Assembly: GCA_016926235.1 (NCBI GenBank)
Contig: JAFGOZ010000010.1
Location: 1 to 64,000, forward strand
DNA: 64,000 bases
Reading direction: 5' to 3'
Origin: Bacteroidales bacterium
Lineage (GTDB): Bacteria > Bacteroidota > Bacteroidia > Bacteroidales > UBA10428
Shown here: one piece after another, positions 43,605 through 52,958 of the stretch
How the letters are laid out: each line of letters starts with the position of its first letter
How positions within the stretch are numbered: position 1 is the stretch's first letter
The notes under the pieces: generated by a model
The model's input: only the letters and a program-made list of their open reading frames with translations
Database searches by the model: none
What the model was told of the DNA's origin: nothing
Position numbers and translations under genes: made by a program

Positions 43605-45182
43605 TTATTTCAACTTCTCCTTGTATAAATTTTTACTCTGTAATATCTCAAGAGCTTCTTGTATCACTTTTTCCTGAGAGTTGAAAATTATGTAAAACTC
43701 ATTATTATTCCATAAGTCCCTTGCGATATATGCCTTCATCAATAATCGGATATGGTCTTTAGATGTTTCAAATTCTTCCTGATTGAATTTTAGAGAATTC
43801 TCTTCACCATGAGCTGTTAGTTTGGATAAAAGTTCATCATCTGTCTGGAAAGAAGCATTAAATTTGTCAAAATTCTCGTATGTATTTGTCAAATCTCCCC
43901 TGTTCTTATCAACATATTCAAGCACAAAACTATTCAATATCCCTTTATTTATCAAGGATCTGTAATAGGGTGTAATAAATGTTGTATCAATAGGAACAAA
44001 AACATCAGGCATAATTCCACCCCCTCCATAAACAACGCGCTTATTTTCCAGTGTATAATATTTTAAAGAATCGGGAAAATGAAAACTATCCGCACTGGAC
44101 AACTCACCGGAATTATACCTGTTAATTAAATCATTATTATAATCCGATACTCCGTTTTCATATGACTTCTGTATTAAGCGCCCGGTAGGCGTATAATATC
44201 TGGCAATAGTAAGCCTTACCATTGAACCATCAGGCAACATGAGTGGCCTTTGCACCAATCCCTTTCCAAATGACCTGCGACCTACTACAACACCTCTATC
44301 CCAATCCTGGATGGCCCCGGCAACTATTTCACTTGCTGAAGCAGATCCCTCATCAATAATAATAATTACCCTGCCTTCTTCAAATTCACCTTTTACAGAA
44401 GCCATATATTCTTTTCTGGGACTATTAATCCCCTCAGTATATAGAATTTCTTTTCTTCCATCTAAAAACTGATCTGCCAGGGATATAGCCTCCTCCAGAT
44501 ATCCTCCACCATTATTACTTAGATCAAGTATTAAATCTTGTACACCCTCCTTCTTCAATTCTTTTATTTTCTCATCAAACTCTGAAGAAGTTGTAATTGC
44601 AAACCTGTTTAACTTTATGTATCCAATCCCATCTGCAATTTTGTAGGAAGCATCTATACTATAAATAGGTATTTTATCACGGACTATAGTAAAATCCAAT
44701 AATCCTCTTATATTCCTTCTTTTAATCTTCACATCTACCTTTGTGCCTTTAGGTCCCTTCAATAACCTGAAAACATCAGAATTATCAATACCTTTACCGG
44801 CAATATTCTCACCATCCACTTCAAGTATTCGATCTCCAGCCATAATTCCTACTTTTTCAGATGGGCCTCCAGAAATTGTAGATATAACAAATAATGTATC
44901 CTTTAATATATTAAAGGATATTCCGATACCTTCAAAACCTCCTTGAAGAGGTTCATTCATCCTTTTTACTTCCTCTTTATTATAATATACCGAGTGGGGA
45001 TCTAACTCCTGAAGCATCTCAACAATAGCCTTTTCTACTAATGCTTCCTGATCTACCGAATCAACATAATAATGATTAATCCAATCGAGTACTTTACCAA
45101 ATTTAAATGCTTGTTCACTAAATTGAGCTTGGCAAACCAATGGCACAAATAACAATACAAAGAAAAACCTACGAATCATCAT
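43605..45182 (-). CDS. S41-family C-terminal processing peptidase
   Basis: A 525-residue exported serine protease: signal peptide (LLFVPLVCQAQ), a short N-terminal helical domain with the ELDPHSVYY motif, a PDZ domain at about 75-160 (GIGISFNILKDTLFVIS), and the S41 domain with the catalytic Ser in DEGSASASEI and the catalytic Lys in RRSFGKGLVQ. The C-terminal about 150 residues are typical of Bacteroidota members. It degrades or trims exported proteins. It lies between siaC copy 2 and pnuC, possibly cotranscribed with pnuC. Confidence 0.94.
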   Translation of the reverse strand: MMIRRFFFVLLFVPLVCQAQFSEQAFKFGKVLDWINHYYVDSVDQEALVEKAIVEMLQELDPHSVYYNKEEVKRMNEPLQGGFEGIGISFNILKDTLFVISTISGGPSEKVGIMAGDRILEVDGENIAGKGIDNSDVFRLLKGPKGTKVDVKIKRRNIRGLLDFTIVRDKIPIYSIDASYKIADGIGYIKLNRFAITTSSEFDEKIKELKKEGVQDLILDLSNNGGGYLEEAISLADQFLDGRKEILYTEGINSPRKEYMASVKGEFEEGRVIIIIDEGSASASEIVAGAIQDWDRGVVVGRRSFGKGLVQRPLMLPDGSMVRLTIARYYTPTGRLIQKSYENGVSDYNNDLINRYNSGELSSADSFHFPDSLKYYTLENKRVVYGGGGIMPDVFVPIDTTFITPYYRSLINKGILNSFVLEYVDKNRGDLTNTYENFDKFNASFQTDDELLSKLTAHGEENSLKFNQEEFETSKDHIRLLMKAYIARDLWNNNEFYIIFNSQEKVIQEALEILQSKNLYKEKLK

Positions 45183-45253
45183 AATCTATTTATCTATATT
45201 ATTAAAATATTAAATTATAGTTGTCTGGAATTCACAAAAGTAATAAATAAAAC

Positions 45254-45652
45254 CTATTCGGCCTCAATCACATGAAAGGGAATTGTGACGAGTTCGCCTA
45301 ATTCATTGCCTGATTCTTTAATTTGTGTGTCTCCATCATCATAATACCATTCAATACAAATATTTACTCCTATTTGATAAATTGTATTTATCTTCTTTAT
45401 AATATCAACTATAAAACGTAAAGAAGCTGAATTAAAGTATGAAAGTTTAAAAATCATTTTGTAAGGTCCTTCACGCAAAGCATTATTAACTTTTGCTTGC
45501 TCCTCGAAAACATTTAACCATTCAATCACAGGCATATACATATCAGCAACATTCTCGGGTAAAGAAAAACCTATAATTTCAAAGATTTTTTCGTTAGCAG
45601 AAAAACAAACTTTTGGGCAAAATTTTGTAGCCTCAATATTTAAGTCATGCAT
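45254..45652 (-). CDS. SiaC-family protein (DUF1987), copy 2, Ser at the phosphosite
   Basis: A 132-residue DUF1987 protein, about six residues longer before the key site than the other copies. The segment that holds Thr68 in SiaC reads YFNSASLR here, so Ser75 takes the place of Thr. The rest of the family pattern is kept (LPENVADMYMPVIEWLN, INICIEWYYDDGDTQI, VTIPFHVIE). A Ser may still be phosphorylated, but specificity for SiaB could differ. It lies 75 bases after the OmpL47-repeat gene and 71 before the S41 protease gene. Confidence 0.88.
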   Translation of the reverse strand: MHDLNIEATKFCPKVCFSANEKIFEIIGFSLPENVADMYMPVIEWLNVFEEQAKVNNALREGPYKMIFKLSYFNSASLRFIVDIIKKINTIYQIGVNICIEWYYDDGDTQIKESGNELGELVTIPFHVIEAE

Positions 45653-45727
45653 GCCATATAAAATTATAAGAACCTCCTAAAATATAAGAAGTTCTTTTAA
45701 ATAACAAGAAAAAAATTCATTTTACGT

Positions 45728-47479
45728 TTAATTAGCAACGGAAAAAGATATTTCTTCCTCAGTCTGGTTACCTAATTTATCAAGGGCTCTAACCTTTATA
45801 CTATAATCTTTCCCTCCTGCTAAGTTCTTTATTTCACCACTATAAATTCTTTCTGCCAATGTATTTATTTGATAATACATCCTATCGTATCCTACTAATT
45901 TATCAAAAGAAGATAAAAATAATGCCACATGTTTCGGGTAAACTACTTTAGTTACCTCTCCCACATCACTACTATGTAATGGTACAGTACTAAATTGATG
46001 ATAAACCTCAGGTCCTGTATTGTCTACCATAAGGTTAAGCACATTAATGGATGTATTTTCTACCTTATCATAACCTGTGAGTACAACTTTATGAAATCCT
46101 TCATCTTCTATAATAAATGGCGTTTCATATACTTTTGTTCCCTTATTGTCAATATTGTATTCCACTTTATCAAATCCGGCTTCGGTATCTCTTCCGGTAA
46201 TAACAACCTGTGTATTTTTATTTATAAAAACAGTATCCTCTATTACAAAACTAGACCCCCGAAAGCTATATAAAACCGAAGGTCCTGATAAATCAATGTA
46301 TGGTATTGACGATCGCTCTGATTGCCCGGCAGCACTGCTTTTGTTATTAACATTATCTACTGCATAAGTTTTAAGTTTTATATTTCCCGATGCAGTAGAC
46401 AAATAAAACGGTTCTGTATATAATTGATAATCCTCGCTATTAATAGAATAATAAATTTCTTTAACCCCGGCTTTGTTATCAAATGTTGTAAGCTTAAGCT
46501 TAGTCCTGCCAGAAGAAAATTCTTTCCCATTAATAATCATTGTATTTCCAACCAATTCTTCAACAATAACAGGTGGTGTTTTATCTACATAAAAACTGTA
46601 TTCTTTTAGAGGTTCTTCATTTTTTACTTCATCTATTGAGTAATACCTAATTTTGTGCTCCCCTTGTGATAAATATGCTGCATTAATTTTATAGGTATAT
46701 GTTTTCATATCTCCTTCATCAATGCTGTAAAGTGTTTTATCCAGGCCATGTTCATCTTCAGCTGAAAGAACAAGGAAAGAACGTCCTGATATAATATTAT
46801 TGTATGAATCTCCCTCAATTTTTAACGAAGTTTTAGGAACTGTCATATCGACCACGACTATTTTATTCTGAATTTCTTCTGCATTTCCCACATAATCAAC
46901 AGCATAATATTTTATTGTATATTCTTTTTGCTGGTTAATGGAAATAGGTGCCGTGTACTTTTTAAATACAGCTCCATCAATAGAATAATAAATAGCCTCA
47001 ACCCCTGAAACCTCATCTTTAGCTTTTAAAACTAATTCCAGGCCTCCTTTACAATGTGTTTTCCCATCCTTTTGATACGAATAAGCACCACCAAAATCAG
47101 CTTTTGTTTCTGGACTTTTACTATCTGCATATACCTCAAAAATAATATCCTGCTGAGGGATCACCGTTTTTTTAGTTACTGTATCAACACACGATGGCGA
47201 ACGAACGGTATTGTACCCTTCTGTATCAAAATACATGGGATTTGAATACTGTGTAGTCACTTCACTTTTTAACAGAACCGACTCTGCTCCTTCATTTGGA
47301 GATGTTGATAACCTCAAGTAAACCGGGAGATCTTTATTTATATATATTCTTCCCTCAGGTGAAACCCATATTTTCTTTTCATGCTTTAACTGTTCTTGTG
47401 CTATCATTTTCCCACTACCCAAAAACAATCCAACACATGTGAAGAATGCACCTGCAATAAAGAACTTATTTCTAATCAT
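45728..47479 (-). CDS. Exported OmpL47/Ig-like repeat protein in the Sia cluster
   Basis: A 583-residue product with an N-terminal signal or anchor. From about residue 125 on there are five or six repeats of about 85 residues of the OmpL47 beta-domain type, each with a core such as GVEAIYYSIDGAVFKKYTAPI, then IKYYAVDYVGNAE and VDMTVPKTSL. Such domains form Ig-like sandwiches on surface or periplasmic proteins. The gene starts 11 bases after siaC copy 3 and must be cotranscribed with it. A structural or adhesive surface role is plausible, perhaps an output of the switch; this is inference. Confidence 0.82.
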   Translation of the reverse strand: MIRNKFFIAGAFFTCVGLFLGSGKMIAQEQLKHEKKIWVSPEGRIYINKDLPVYLRLSTSPNEGAESVLLKSEVTTQYSNPMYFDTEGYNTVRSPSCVDTVTKKTVIPQQDIIFEVYADSKSPETKADFGGAYSYQKDGKTHCKGGLELVLKAKDEVSGVEAIYYSIDGAVFKKYTAPISINQQKEYTIKYYAVDYVGNAEEIQNKIVVVDMTVPKTSLKIEGDSYNNIISGRSFLVLSAEDEHGLDKTLYSIDEGDMKTYTYKINAAYLSQGEHKIRYYSIDEVKNEEPLKEYSFYVDKTPPVIVEELVGNTMIINGKEFSSGRTKLKLTTFDNKAGVKEIYYSINSEDYQLYTEPFYLSTASGNIKLKTYAVDNVNNKSSAAGQSERSSIPYIDLSGPSVLYSFRGSSFVIEDTVFINKNTQVVITGRDTEAGFDKVEYNIDNKGTKVYETPFIIEDEGFHKVVLTGYDKVENTSINVLNLMVDNTGPEVYHQFSTVPLHSSDVGEVTKVVYPKHVALFLSSFDKLVGYDRMYYQINTLAERIYSGEIKNLAGGKDYSIKVRALDKLGNQTEEEISFSVAN

Positions 47480-47490
47480 ATATTATTATA

Positions 47491-47865
47491 TTAGGTATAT
47501 TCAACAAAATCAAAATCTACTTTAATAAGTGCCTCGAGTGCCCGTCCTTCGTCCAACATATCATCATCTTCATTTCGATAGTGCCATTTTACAAGTACAT
47601 TGGTTATGGGTTTAAATGATTCCAGCCTCATTAGTATATCTGCAATTTGCTTGTGTGATGCTGTATTAACATAATTAAGTATAAAATCAAATGTAGTGGC
47701 ATTGTTTGGATTCTTCTCATAGATTTCTAACCACTCAAAGACACGCCTGAATACCGGGAACGGATCATCCGAATACGAATCCCCCGAAATACGGAATACC
47801 TGACTCTCCTTATCAAGGATTATCTCCGGAGTATCCTCAGTTGGTTCTATTTTCAACGGTACCAT
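47491..47865 (-). CDS. SiaC-family protein (DUF1987), copy 3
   Basis: A 124-residue DUF1987 protein. The phosphosite segment is YVNTASHK, with Thr68 at the SiaC position. Conserved ends are present (VLVKWHYRNEDDDMLDEG, IKVDFDFVEY). It lies 49 bases after the SiaA-like phosphatase gene and 11 bases before the OmpL47-repeat gene, so phosphatase, SiaC and exported protein form one transcription unit. Confidence 0.9.
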   Translation of the reverse strand: MVPLKIEPTEDTPEIILDKESQVFRISGDSYSDDPFPVFRRVFEWLEIYEKNPNNATTFDFILNYVNTASHKQIADILMRLESFKPITNVLVKWHYRNEDDDMLDEGRALEALIKVDFDFVEYT

Positions 47866-47914
47866 AAAAAACTGTATTATCTAATACCCTTAAATTTAAG
47901 AATAATTTTTAGTT

Positions 47915-49735
47915 CTACCCCCATCTAAAACCAATAATTAATATATCATCAACCTGCCTGTATTTGTAACCCAGCCATTTTTCATGTTGCTCCACTAGTA
48001 TACGTTTTTGCTCCTCCATAGGTTTTGTATAAATGTCAAGTAATAGTTCTTTAAACTTTTTTGACATGAATTTTCTGCCATCATCTCCTCCAATCTGATC
48101 CTGATAACCATCAGAATATATATAAAATGTAGTGGGTTTGTCGATTTTTATTGTGTGCTTGACATAGCTTCTTTTTTCATCCTCGCGCTGTAATCCTCCT
48201 ACAGAAAGATAATCACCCTTTATCTGAAATAATTCACCTTCCTGAATGTATAACAGCGGATTTTTTGCACCTGCAAATTCCATTATGTTTTTTTTCTTAT
48301 TAATAGTGCATATGGCTGCATCCATACCATCTCTGTTATCCGTTTCATCTTGTTTCAGATAGTTTCTCACGCCAATATTTAATACGCTCAGTATCTTTTG
48401 TGGTTCAAGAATTCCCCGGCTAATTATTTCATGCATAAGATTATATCCGATAGATGACATAAATGCACCAGGAACACCATGGCCGGTACAGTCAACTGCT
48501 CCTACAACAATAAAATCATCCGATTCATTCTGATTAAGTTCTTCATTCTCTTGCACTCTGGCAATTACAGAACTAAGTCTTTTACCTGACAACCAATAAA
48601 AATCACCACTTACAATATCACGTGGCATGAACAGAATCATTGAATCGGTAAAAAACTTTTTTATATCTGTAACAGGGGGTAACATTGCATCCTGCAATCG
48701 TTTGCCATAATTTAGGCTCTTGGTTATGTTCTGATTTTTTTTGTTTATTATCTCCTGTTGTTCTAATATCTCTTTATTTTGCTTTGCCAGCTTAATTGAT
48801 GTCTTTTGCTTCATTCGAAAACCTATAAATAAAAGAACGGCAATTAATACAAGGAATAAGCTTAAACCTATTATGGATTTTTTAACGAGCCTTTCATGCT
48901 CTAGTTTTGCATTTTGTTCAGACACTTTTAATTCAAGTATTTCCTTTTCTTGTTGCTGAAGAGTTAACTGCATCCTTTGTGCCTCGGTAAGTTCCTTGAA
49001 ATCCTGAAGTGTATCACTTAGCTGGGCTTTATCCTGTTCTGCTTGCATTTTATCCGCCAAGGCCTGGTCTTTAATATTCTCCATTTCATTCATTTCTTCT
49101 TTCTGAATATGTTTATCAATGGCAGAATATTTTCCATGGTACTCAAATGATTTTTCAGTGTCACCCAATTTCTCATAGGTTTCGGCCATAAGAAGATAAA
49201 CTGATTTGATCTTTTTTATATCATTTAACTCCTGAGCCAGGTCATTGGCTTCATTTAATGAACTTAATGCATCATTATACATACCTCCATCCTTTTGGGC
49301 GGTAGCAATATTTATAAGGTCAGCACATATATTATCTTTCTTCTTCTGGCTACGATCAATTTGGAGTGTAGCTTTAAAGTATTCAATTGCCTGACTGTAC
49401 ATATGGGCGTCTGAATATATCTTACCCAGGTTGGTAGAAATTACTTTTATTCCATTTGTATTCCCGTTTGATTTGTTTATCTCAAGAGATTGTTTAAAAT
49501 ATGCGGCTGCCTCATTTAAGGAATTGCATTCCCAATACTCAAACGCCACCTTATTTAAGTATTTAGCCTCTTCCGATGTATTTCCTTCGCTTTTGTATGT
49601 TTCTACCAATTGTAGATACTCATTTATTGTGTTTTGATTTTTCTCAGGAATTTGTTTTGAAGGTAACTGAGAATGAAGATTTAATGCAAAAAAGAGGAAA
49701 AATATCAGGAATGACCAATATAATTTTTGTCTCAT
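47915..49735 (-). CDS. SiaA-like TPR sensor with PP2C (SpoIIE-type) phosphatase domain
   Basis: A 606-residue membrane protein. After a signal peptide (FLFFALNLHSQ), a periplasmic TPR array covers about 35-250, then a coiled coil, one transmembrane helix at about 291-311, another coiled coil and a SpoIIE/PP2C domain (about 350-605). Metal-binding Asp378 (SGDFYW), Asp415 (VDCTGHGVPGAF), the DGMDAAI segment and YSDGYQDQIGG are intact, so it should be an active Ser/Thr phosphatase controlled from the periplasm. SiaA of Pseudomonas has a different sensor (HAMP) but the same output. It leads the unit with SiaC copy 3 and is the only phosphatase of this type in the window. Confidence 0.92.
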   Translation of the reverse strand: MRQKLYWSFLIFFLFFALNLHSQLPSKQIPEKNQNTINEYLQLVETYKSEGNTSEEAKYLNKVAFEYWECNSLNEAAAYFKQSLEINKSNGNTNGIKVISTNLGKIYSDAHMYSQAIEYFKATLQIDRSQKKKDNICADLINIATAQKDGGMYNDALSSLNEANDLAQELNDIKKIKSVYLLMAETYEKLGDTEKSFEYHGKYSAIDKHIQKEEMNEMENIKDQALADKMQAEQDKAQLSDTLQDFKELTEAQRMQLTLQQQEKEILELKVSEQNAKLEHERLVKKSIIGLSLFLVLIAVLLFIGFRMKQKTSIKLAKQNKEILEQQEIINKKNQNITKSLNYGKRLQDAMLPPVTDIKKFFTDSMILFMPRDIVSGDFYWLSGKRLSSVIARVQENEELNQNESDDFIVVGAVDCTGHGVPGAFMSSIGYNLMHEIISRGILEPQKILSVLNIGVRNYLKQDETDNRDGMDAAICTINKKKNIMEFAGAKNPLLYIQEGELFQIKGDYLSVGGLQREDEKRSYVKHTIKIDKPTTFYIYSDGYQDQIGGDDGRKFMSKKFKELLLDIYTKPMEEQKRILVEQHEKWLGYKYRQVDDILIIGFRWG

Positions 49736-49795
49736 ATAGCAAATAATTTACTATCAAATTATAATACTACATAATCTCAACCTTAATATCAAATA

Positions 49796-49845
49796 AACAC
49801 AAGTGAGATAGTTCACTGTAATCAGGTGATTTAGCTCATTGTGTT
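49796..49845. terminator. Nested inverted repeat between guaA and the SiaA-like gene
   Basis: AACACAAGTGAG (49796-49807) pairs with CTCATTGTGTT (49835-49845) with one bulged base, and inside it TCAC (49813-49816) pairs with GTGA (49826-49829). It lies in the 165-base gap after guaA, so a terminator is the simplest reading; an operator for the Sia unit is possible. Confidence 0.5.
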
Positions 49846-49900
49846 ACTCAATATTTTTGATTAAATATTAAGCAGTAAGTAAATTTAATAAAATTTTTGA

Positions 49901-51427
49901 TTATTCCCATTCAATTGTTGCAGGTGGTTTCGAACTTATATCAAAAACCACTCTGTTTATACCTTTCACCTTATTAATAATCTGGTTGGAAATATTTCCC
50001 AGAAAGTCATAAGGTAACTTTGACCAATCGGCGGTCATCCCATCAGTAGATGATACAGCCCTTAATACAACGGCATTTTCATAGGTACGTTCATCGCCCA
50101 TTACCCCAACTGATTGTATCGGTAATAAAATTACTGCTGCCTGCCAAACCTCATGATATAATCCTGAATTTTTTAATCCTTCAATAAAAATATCGTCCGC
50201 TTCCTGCAAGATTTTAACTTTTTCTTCTGTAACATCGCTTATAATCCTGATAGCTAATCCCGGACCTGGAAAGGGGTGTCTGTCAAGGATAAAATCGCTA
50301 ATTCCTAAAGATCTCCCTACCCTTCTTACTTCATCTTTAAATAGTAAACGAAGTGGTTCTACTACCTTTAAATGCATTTTTTCGGGCAAACCACCAACAT
50401 TATGATGTGATTTGATAGTAGCAGAAGGTCCTTTCACCGAAACCGATTCTATTACATCAGGATATATAGTTCCCTGAGCAAGCCATTGAACATCTTTCAA
50501 TTTTTTAGCTTCAGCTTCAAAAACTTCAATAAAATTCTTCCCTATGGACTTTCTCTTTTGTTCCGGATCAACAACACCTTTTAAATCATCAAGAAATTTA
50601 GCTTTTGCATCAACCCCTATCACATTCAAACCCATGTGTTTATATTGATCAAGCACTTTTTCAAATTCATTCTTTCGTAATAACCCATTGTCCACAAAAA
50701 TACTGGTAAGGTTTTTCCCAATGGCTTTATGCAGCAATACAGCCGTAACTGAAGAATCTACGCCTCCCGATAATCCAAGTATTACTTTATCCTCACCAAG
50801 TTTTTCACGCAATTCCTTAATTGTAGAATCCACAAACACATCAGGCGTCCAATCCTGTTTGCATCCACAAATGGTAACAAGAAAATTTTTCAGTATTTGA
50901 ATGCCCTCTGAAGTATGATATACTTCCGGATGAAACTGCAATCCGTAGGTTTTTTCACTTTTTACTTTAAATGCACCAACTTTTACATCAAGCGTTTCTC
51001 CAATAATGATATAGTTGTCTGGTATACTGGTAATAGAATCGCCATGCGACATCCAAACCTGTGTGCCATCAGATATTCCTTTAAACAAATCATTGGACGT
51101 ATCAATTATTGAGAATTTAGCCCGTCCATATTCCCGCTGATTTGATGCTTGTACTTCACCTCCAAAATAATGGGCAAGATATTGTGCACCATAGCATATT
51201 CCCAATAAAGGGAGTTTGCCTTTAATATCTTTCAAATCAGGGATAGGTGCATCTTTATCTCTTATAGAATAGGGACTACCTGAAAGAATTACACCACGAA
51301 CATCTCTTGTCAATTCAGGATAATGATTGAAAGGATATATCTCACAATACACATTAAGTTCCCGCACTTTTCTGGCTATAAGCTGGGTATATTGTGACCC
51401 AAAATCCAAAATGAATATCTTTTCCAA
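49901..51427 (-). CDS. guaA: GMP synthase (glutamine-hydrolysing)
   Basis: Converts XMP to GMP with ATP and glutamine. The 508-residue product has the amidotransferase domain with Cys78 in LGICYGAQ and its His/Glu partners (LQFHPEVYH), the ATP-pyrophosphatase domain with SGGVDSSVT near 220, and the dimerisation domain ending with PPATIEWE. The start codon is TTG at 51427: no in-frame ATG exists near it, and the N-terminus [13 protein letters not shown] aligns with other GuaA proteins. A -7 box (TATTTTTG at 51458-51451) lies just upstream and supports this start. Confidence 0.97.
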   Translation of the reverse strand: MEKIFILDFGSQYTQLIARKVRELNVYCEIYPFNHYPELTRDVRGVILSGSPYSIRDKDAPIPDLKDIKGKLPLLGICYGAQYLAHYFGGEVQASNQREYGRAKFSIIDTSNDLFKGISDGTQVWMSHGDSITSIPDNYIIIGETLDVKVGAFKVKSEKTYGLQFHPEVYHTSEGIQILKNFLVTICGCKQDWTPDVFVDSTIKELREKLGEDKVILGLSGGVDSSVTAVLLHKAIGKNLTSIFVDNGLLRKNEFEKVLDQYKHMGLNVIGVDAKAKFLDDLKGVVDPEQKRKSIGKNFIEVFEAEAKKLKDVQWLAQGTIYPDVIESVSVKGPSATIKSHHNVGGLPEKMHLKVVEPLRLLFKDEVRRVGRSLGISDFILDRHPFPGPGLAIRIISDVTEEKVKILQEADDIFIEGLKNSGLYHEVWQAAVILLPIQSVGVMGDERTYENAVVLRAVSSTDGMTADWSKLPYDFLGNISNQIINKVKGINRVVFDISSKPPATIEWE

Positions 51428-51450
51428 AATGATGTGTTTAAAAAATTTCT

Positions 51451-51458
51451 CAAAAATA
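51451..51458 (-). promoter_or_regulatory. -7 box of guaA
   Basis: TATTTTTG on the minus strand matches TAnnTTTG, with the expected transcript start about 17-20 bases before the TTG start codon. Confidence 0.45.
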
Positions 51459-51639
51459 CATTAAATATTTATTGAATGGAAGGTATATTTTTTAGAATGG
51501 TGTGAGTTAATAAAAAATTAACATATTGTTATGGAATGTCCTAAGACCGAAATGGTAAGAGATATGTGGTGCGTAAATTTTGTGATTGAGAGCTGAAGTG
51601 CATGGGTATTCATTCCTGATAAAGGGTTATTTTTCCCCC

Positions 51640-52554
51640 TTATTCAATCTCGAATGTATCTCCGTCATTCACCCCAATTGTATTTTCAAATATTGCTTTC
51701 GCCTCATCAATCATGGTTTCATTTTGTTTGTATCTTACTGAAAAATGTCCTAAAAGTAGTTTTTTCACTTCTGCTTTCAGCGCGATAGTCGCTGCTTGCT
51801 CAGTAGTAGAATGAAATGTCTCTTTTGCCAGCTTCTTATCCGCTTTATTAAAAGTAGCTTCATGATAAAGGACATCTATACCTTTTATAATAGGTATGAT
51901 TTTTTCATAATATGCAGTATCTGAACAAAATGCATATGATCTCATTTTTTGAGGGGGGAGAGTAAGCTCTTGGTTCAATATAGTGCTACCATCTTCCTTT
52001 ATATAATCCTCTCCATTTTTAATCTTAACAATATCTTTGATAGATAAGTTAAGAGGTCCTATTACTTCCTTCCGAATGTTTAAAAGCTTAGGTTTTTCTT
52101 TAAACAGGAAACCTGCTGTTGGAACCCTGTGTTTTAATGGGATGGTATATACTTCAAGTTTATTACTTTCATATATCAGGGTTGACTGCCTATGTCCAAA
52201 AGGATGAAATTTTATTTTATAAGGAAGATCGTCACCATAAAACATTGCAAAACAATCAATAAACTTTCCCAATTCCGGATTGCCATATATATGCAGGTCA
52301 TTGGTCCGTCCCATCAGAGCAAATGAACTTATTAAACCAGGCAATCCAAATACATGATCACCATGTACGTGGCTTATAAAGATATGATTGAGCCTGCCAA
52401 ATTTAAATTTATTTTTGCGTAACTGAAGTTGTGTTCCTTCCCCACAATCAATTAAAAAAAACCGCTCATCTAGGTTAAGTATCTGAGCGGTCGGAAATCT
52501 TTTTGATGTAGGTAAAGCCGAACTACTACCTAATATTGTAACCGAAAATGACAC
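51640..52554 (-). CDS. rnz: Ribonuclease Z
   Basis: Endonuclease that matures the 3' end of tRNA. The 304-residue product is a beta-lactamase-fold enzyme: N-terminal GSSSALPTSKRFPTA, metal motif HVHGDHVFGLPG, later CSDTAYYE, HEATF and the closing HFSVRY. It starts with GTG at 52554; no ATG is close. It follows a STAS gene by 25 bases, an arrangement common in Bacteroidota. Confidence 0.96.
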   Translation of the reverse strand: MSFSVTILGSSSALPTSKRFPTAQILNLDERFFLIDCGEGTQLQLRKNKFKFGRLNHIFISHVHGDHVFGLPGLISSFALMGRTNDLHIYGNPELGKFIDCFAMFYGDDLPYKIKFHPFGHRQSTLIYESNKLEVYTIPLKHRVPTAGFLFKEKPKLLNIRKEVIGPLNLSIKDIVKIKNGEDYIKEDGSTILNQELTLPPQKMRSYAFCSDTAYYEKIIPIIKGIDVLYHEATFNKADKKLAKETFHSTTEQAATIALKAEVKKLLLGHFSVRYKQNETMIDEAKAIFENTIGVNDGDTFEIE

Positions 52555-52579
52555 GTATATTCTCTTGCATCAGGTTGAT

Positions 52580-52924
52580 TTAAGAATTTTTTACTACATT
52601 TTCAGCTTCTTCAACTGTATTTGTAATGTTCAGTACAGTATCAAGCTGAGATATAGTAATAAGCCTTTCAACAGCATCGTTTAATCCTGTAAGGACAAAT
52701 ACTCCATTTGCATTTTTGCACAAACGGTTCGCTACAAGGATCGCACTTAATCCTGATGAATCACAATACCGGCATTTACTTAAATCAAGAATTATGTTCT
52801 TTTCGCCATTTCCTGATATCAAGACCAATTCGGATTTTAGAGTCGGAGCTATGTGTGTATCAAGCTTTTCCTCCAGAACCTGAATTAGAGTATGTGTTAC
52901 TAATTTTTCAATTTTGAATTCCAT
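52580..52924 (-). CDS. STAS-domain anti-sigma factor antagonist-like protein
   Basis: A 114-residue single STAS domain. The phosphorylation motif reads YCDSSGLSAI with Ser57 as the likely site, as in SpoIIAA and RsbV. Such proteins are switched by a GHKL kinase and a PP2C phosphatase. No anti-sigma kinase is encoded beside it; the SiaA-like phosphatase lies 2.8 kb away, but a link is not shown. It sits between rpsA (34 bases) and rnz (25 bases) in one unit. Confidence 0.9.
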   Translation of the reverse strand: MEFKIEKLVTHTLIQVLEEKLDTHIAPTLKSELVLISGNGEKNIILDLSKCRYCDSSGLSAILVANRLCKNANGVFVLTGLNDAVERLITISQLDTVLNITNTVEEAENVVKNS

Positions 52925-52958
52925 TTTTCACGATGATTAAATTCACCATACTAATATA

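Noticed and set aside
51506..51522. GTTAAT-AAAAA-ATTAAC hairpin between rnz and guaA
   Set aside because: An all-AT stem but for its ends, expected by chance in such AT-rich DNA; too weak to call.
51600..51615. ATGGGTATTCA, resembling the repeated promoter block at 8465
   Set aside because: The match ends before the CCGACA part, no second block or -7 box lies near, and no divergent gene start fits.
52580..52924. STAS protein as a member of the Sia system
   Set aside because: It is linked to rnz and rpsA, not to the Sia genes, and STAS proteins of this type are common near rnz; no evidence connects it to SiaA or SiaB.
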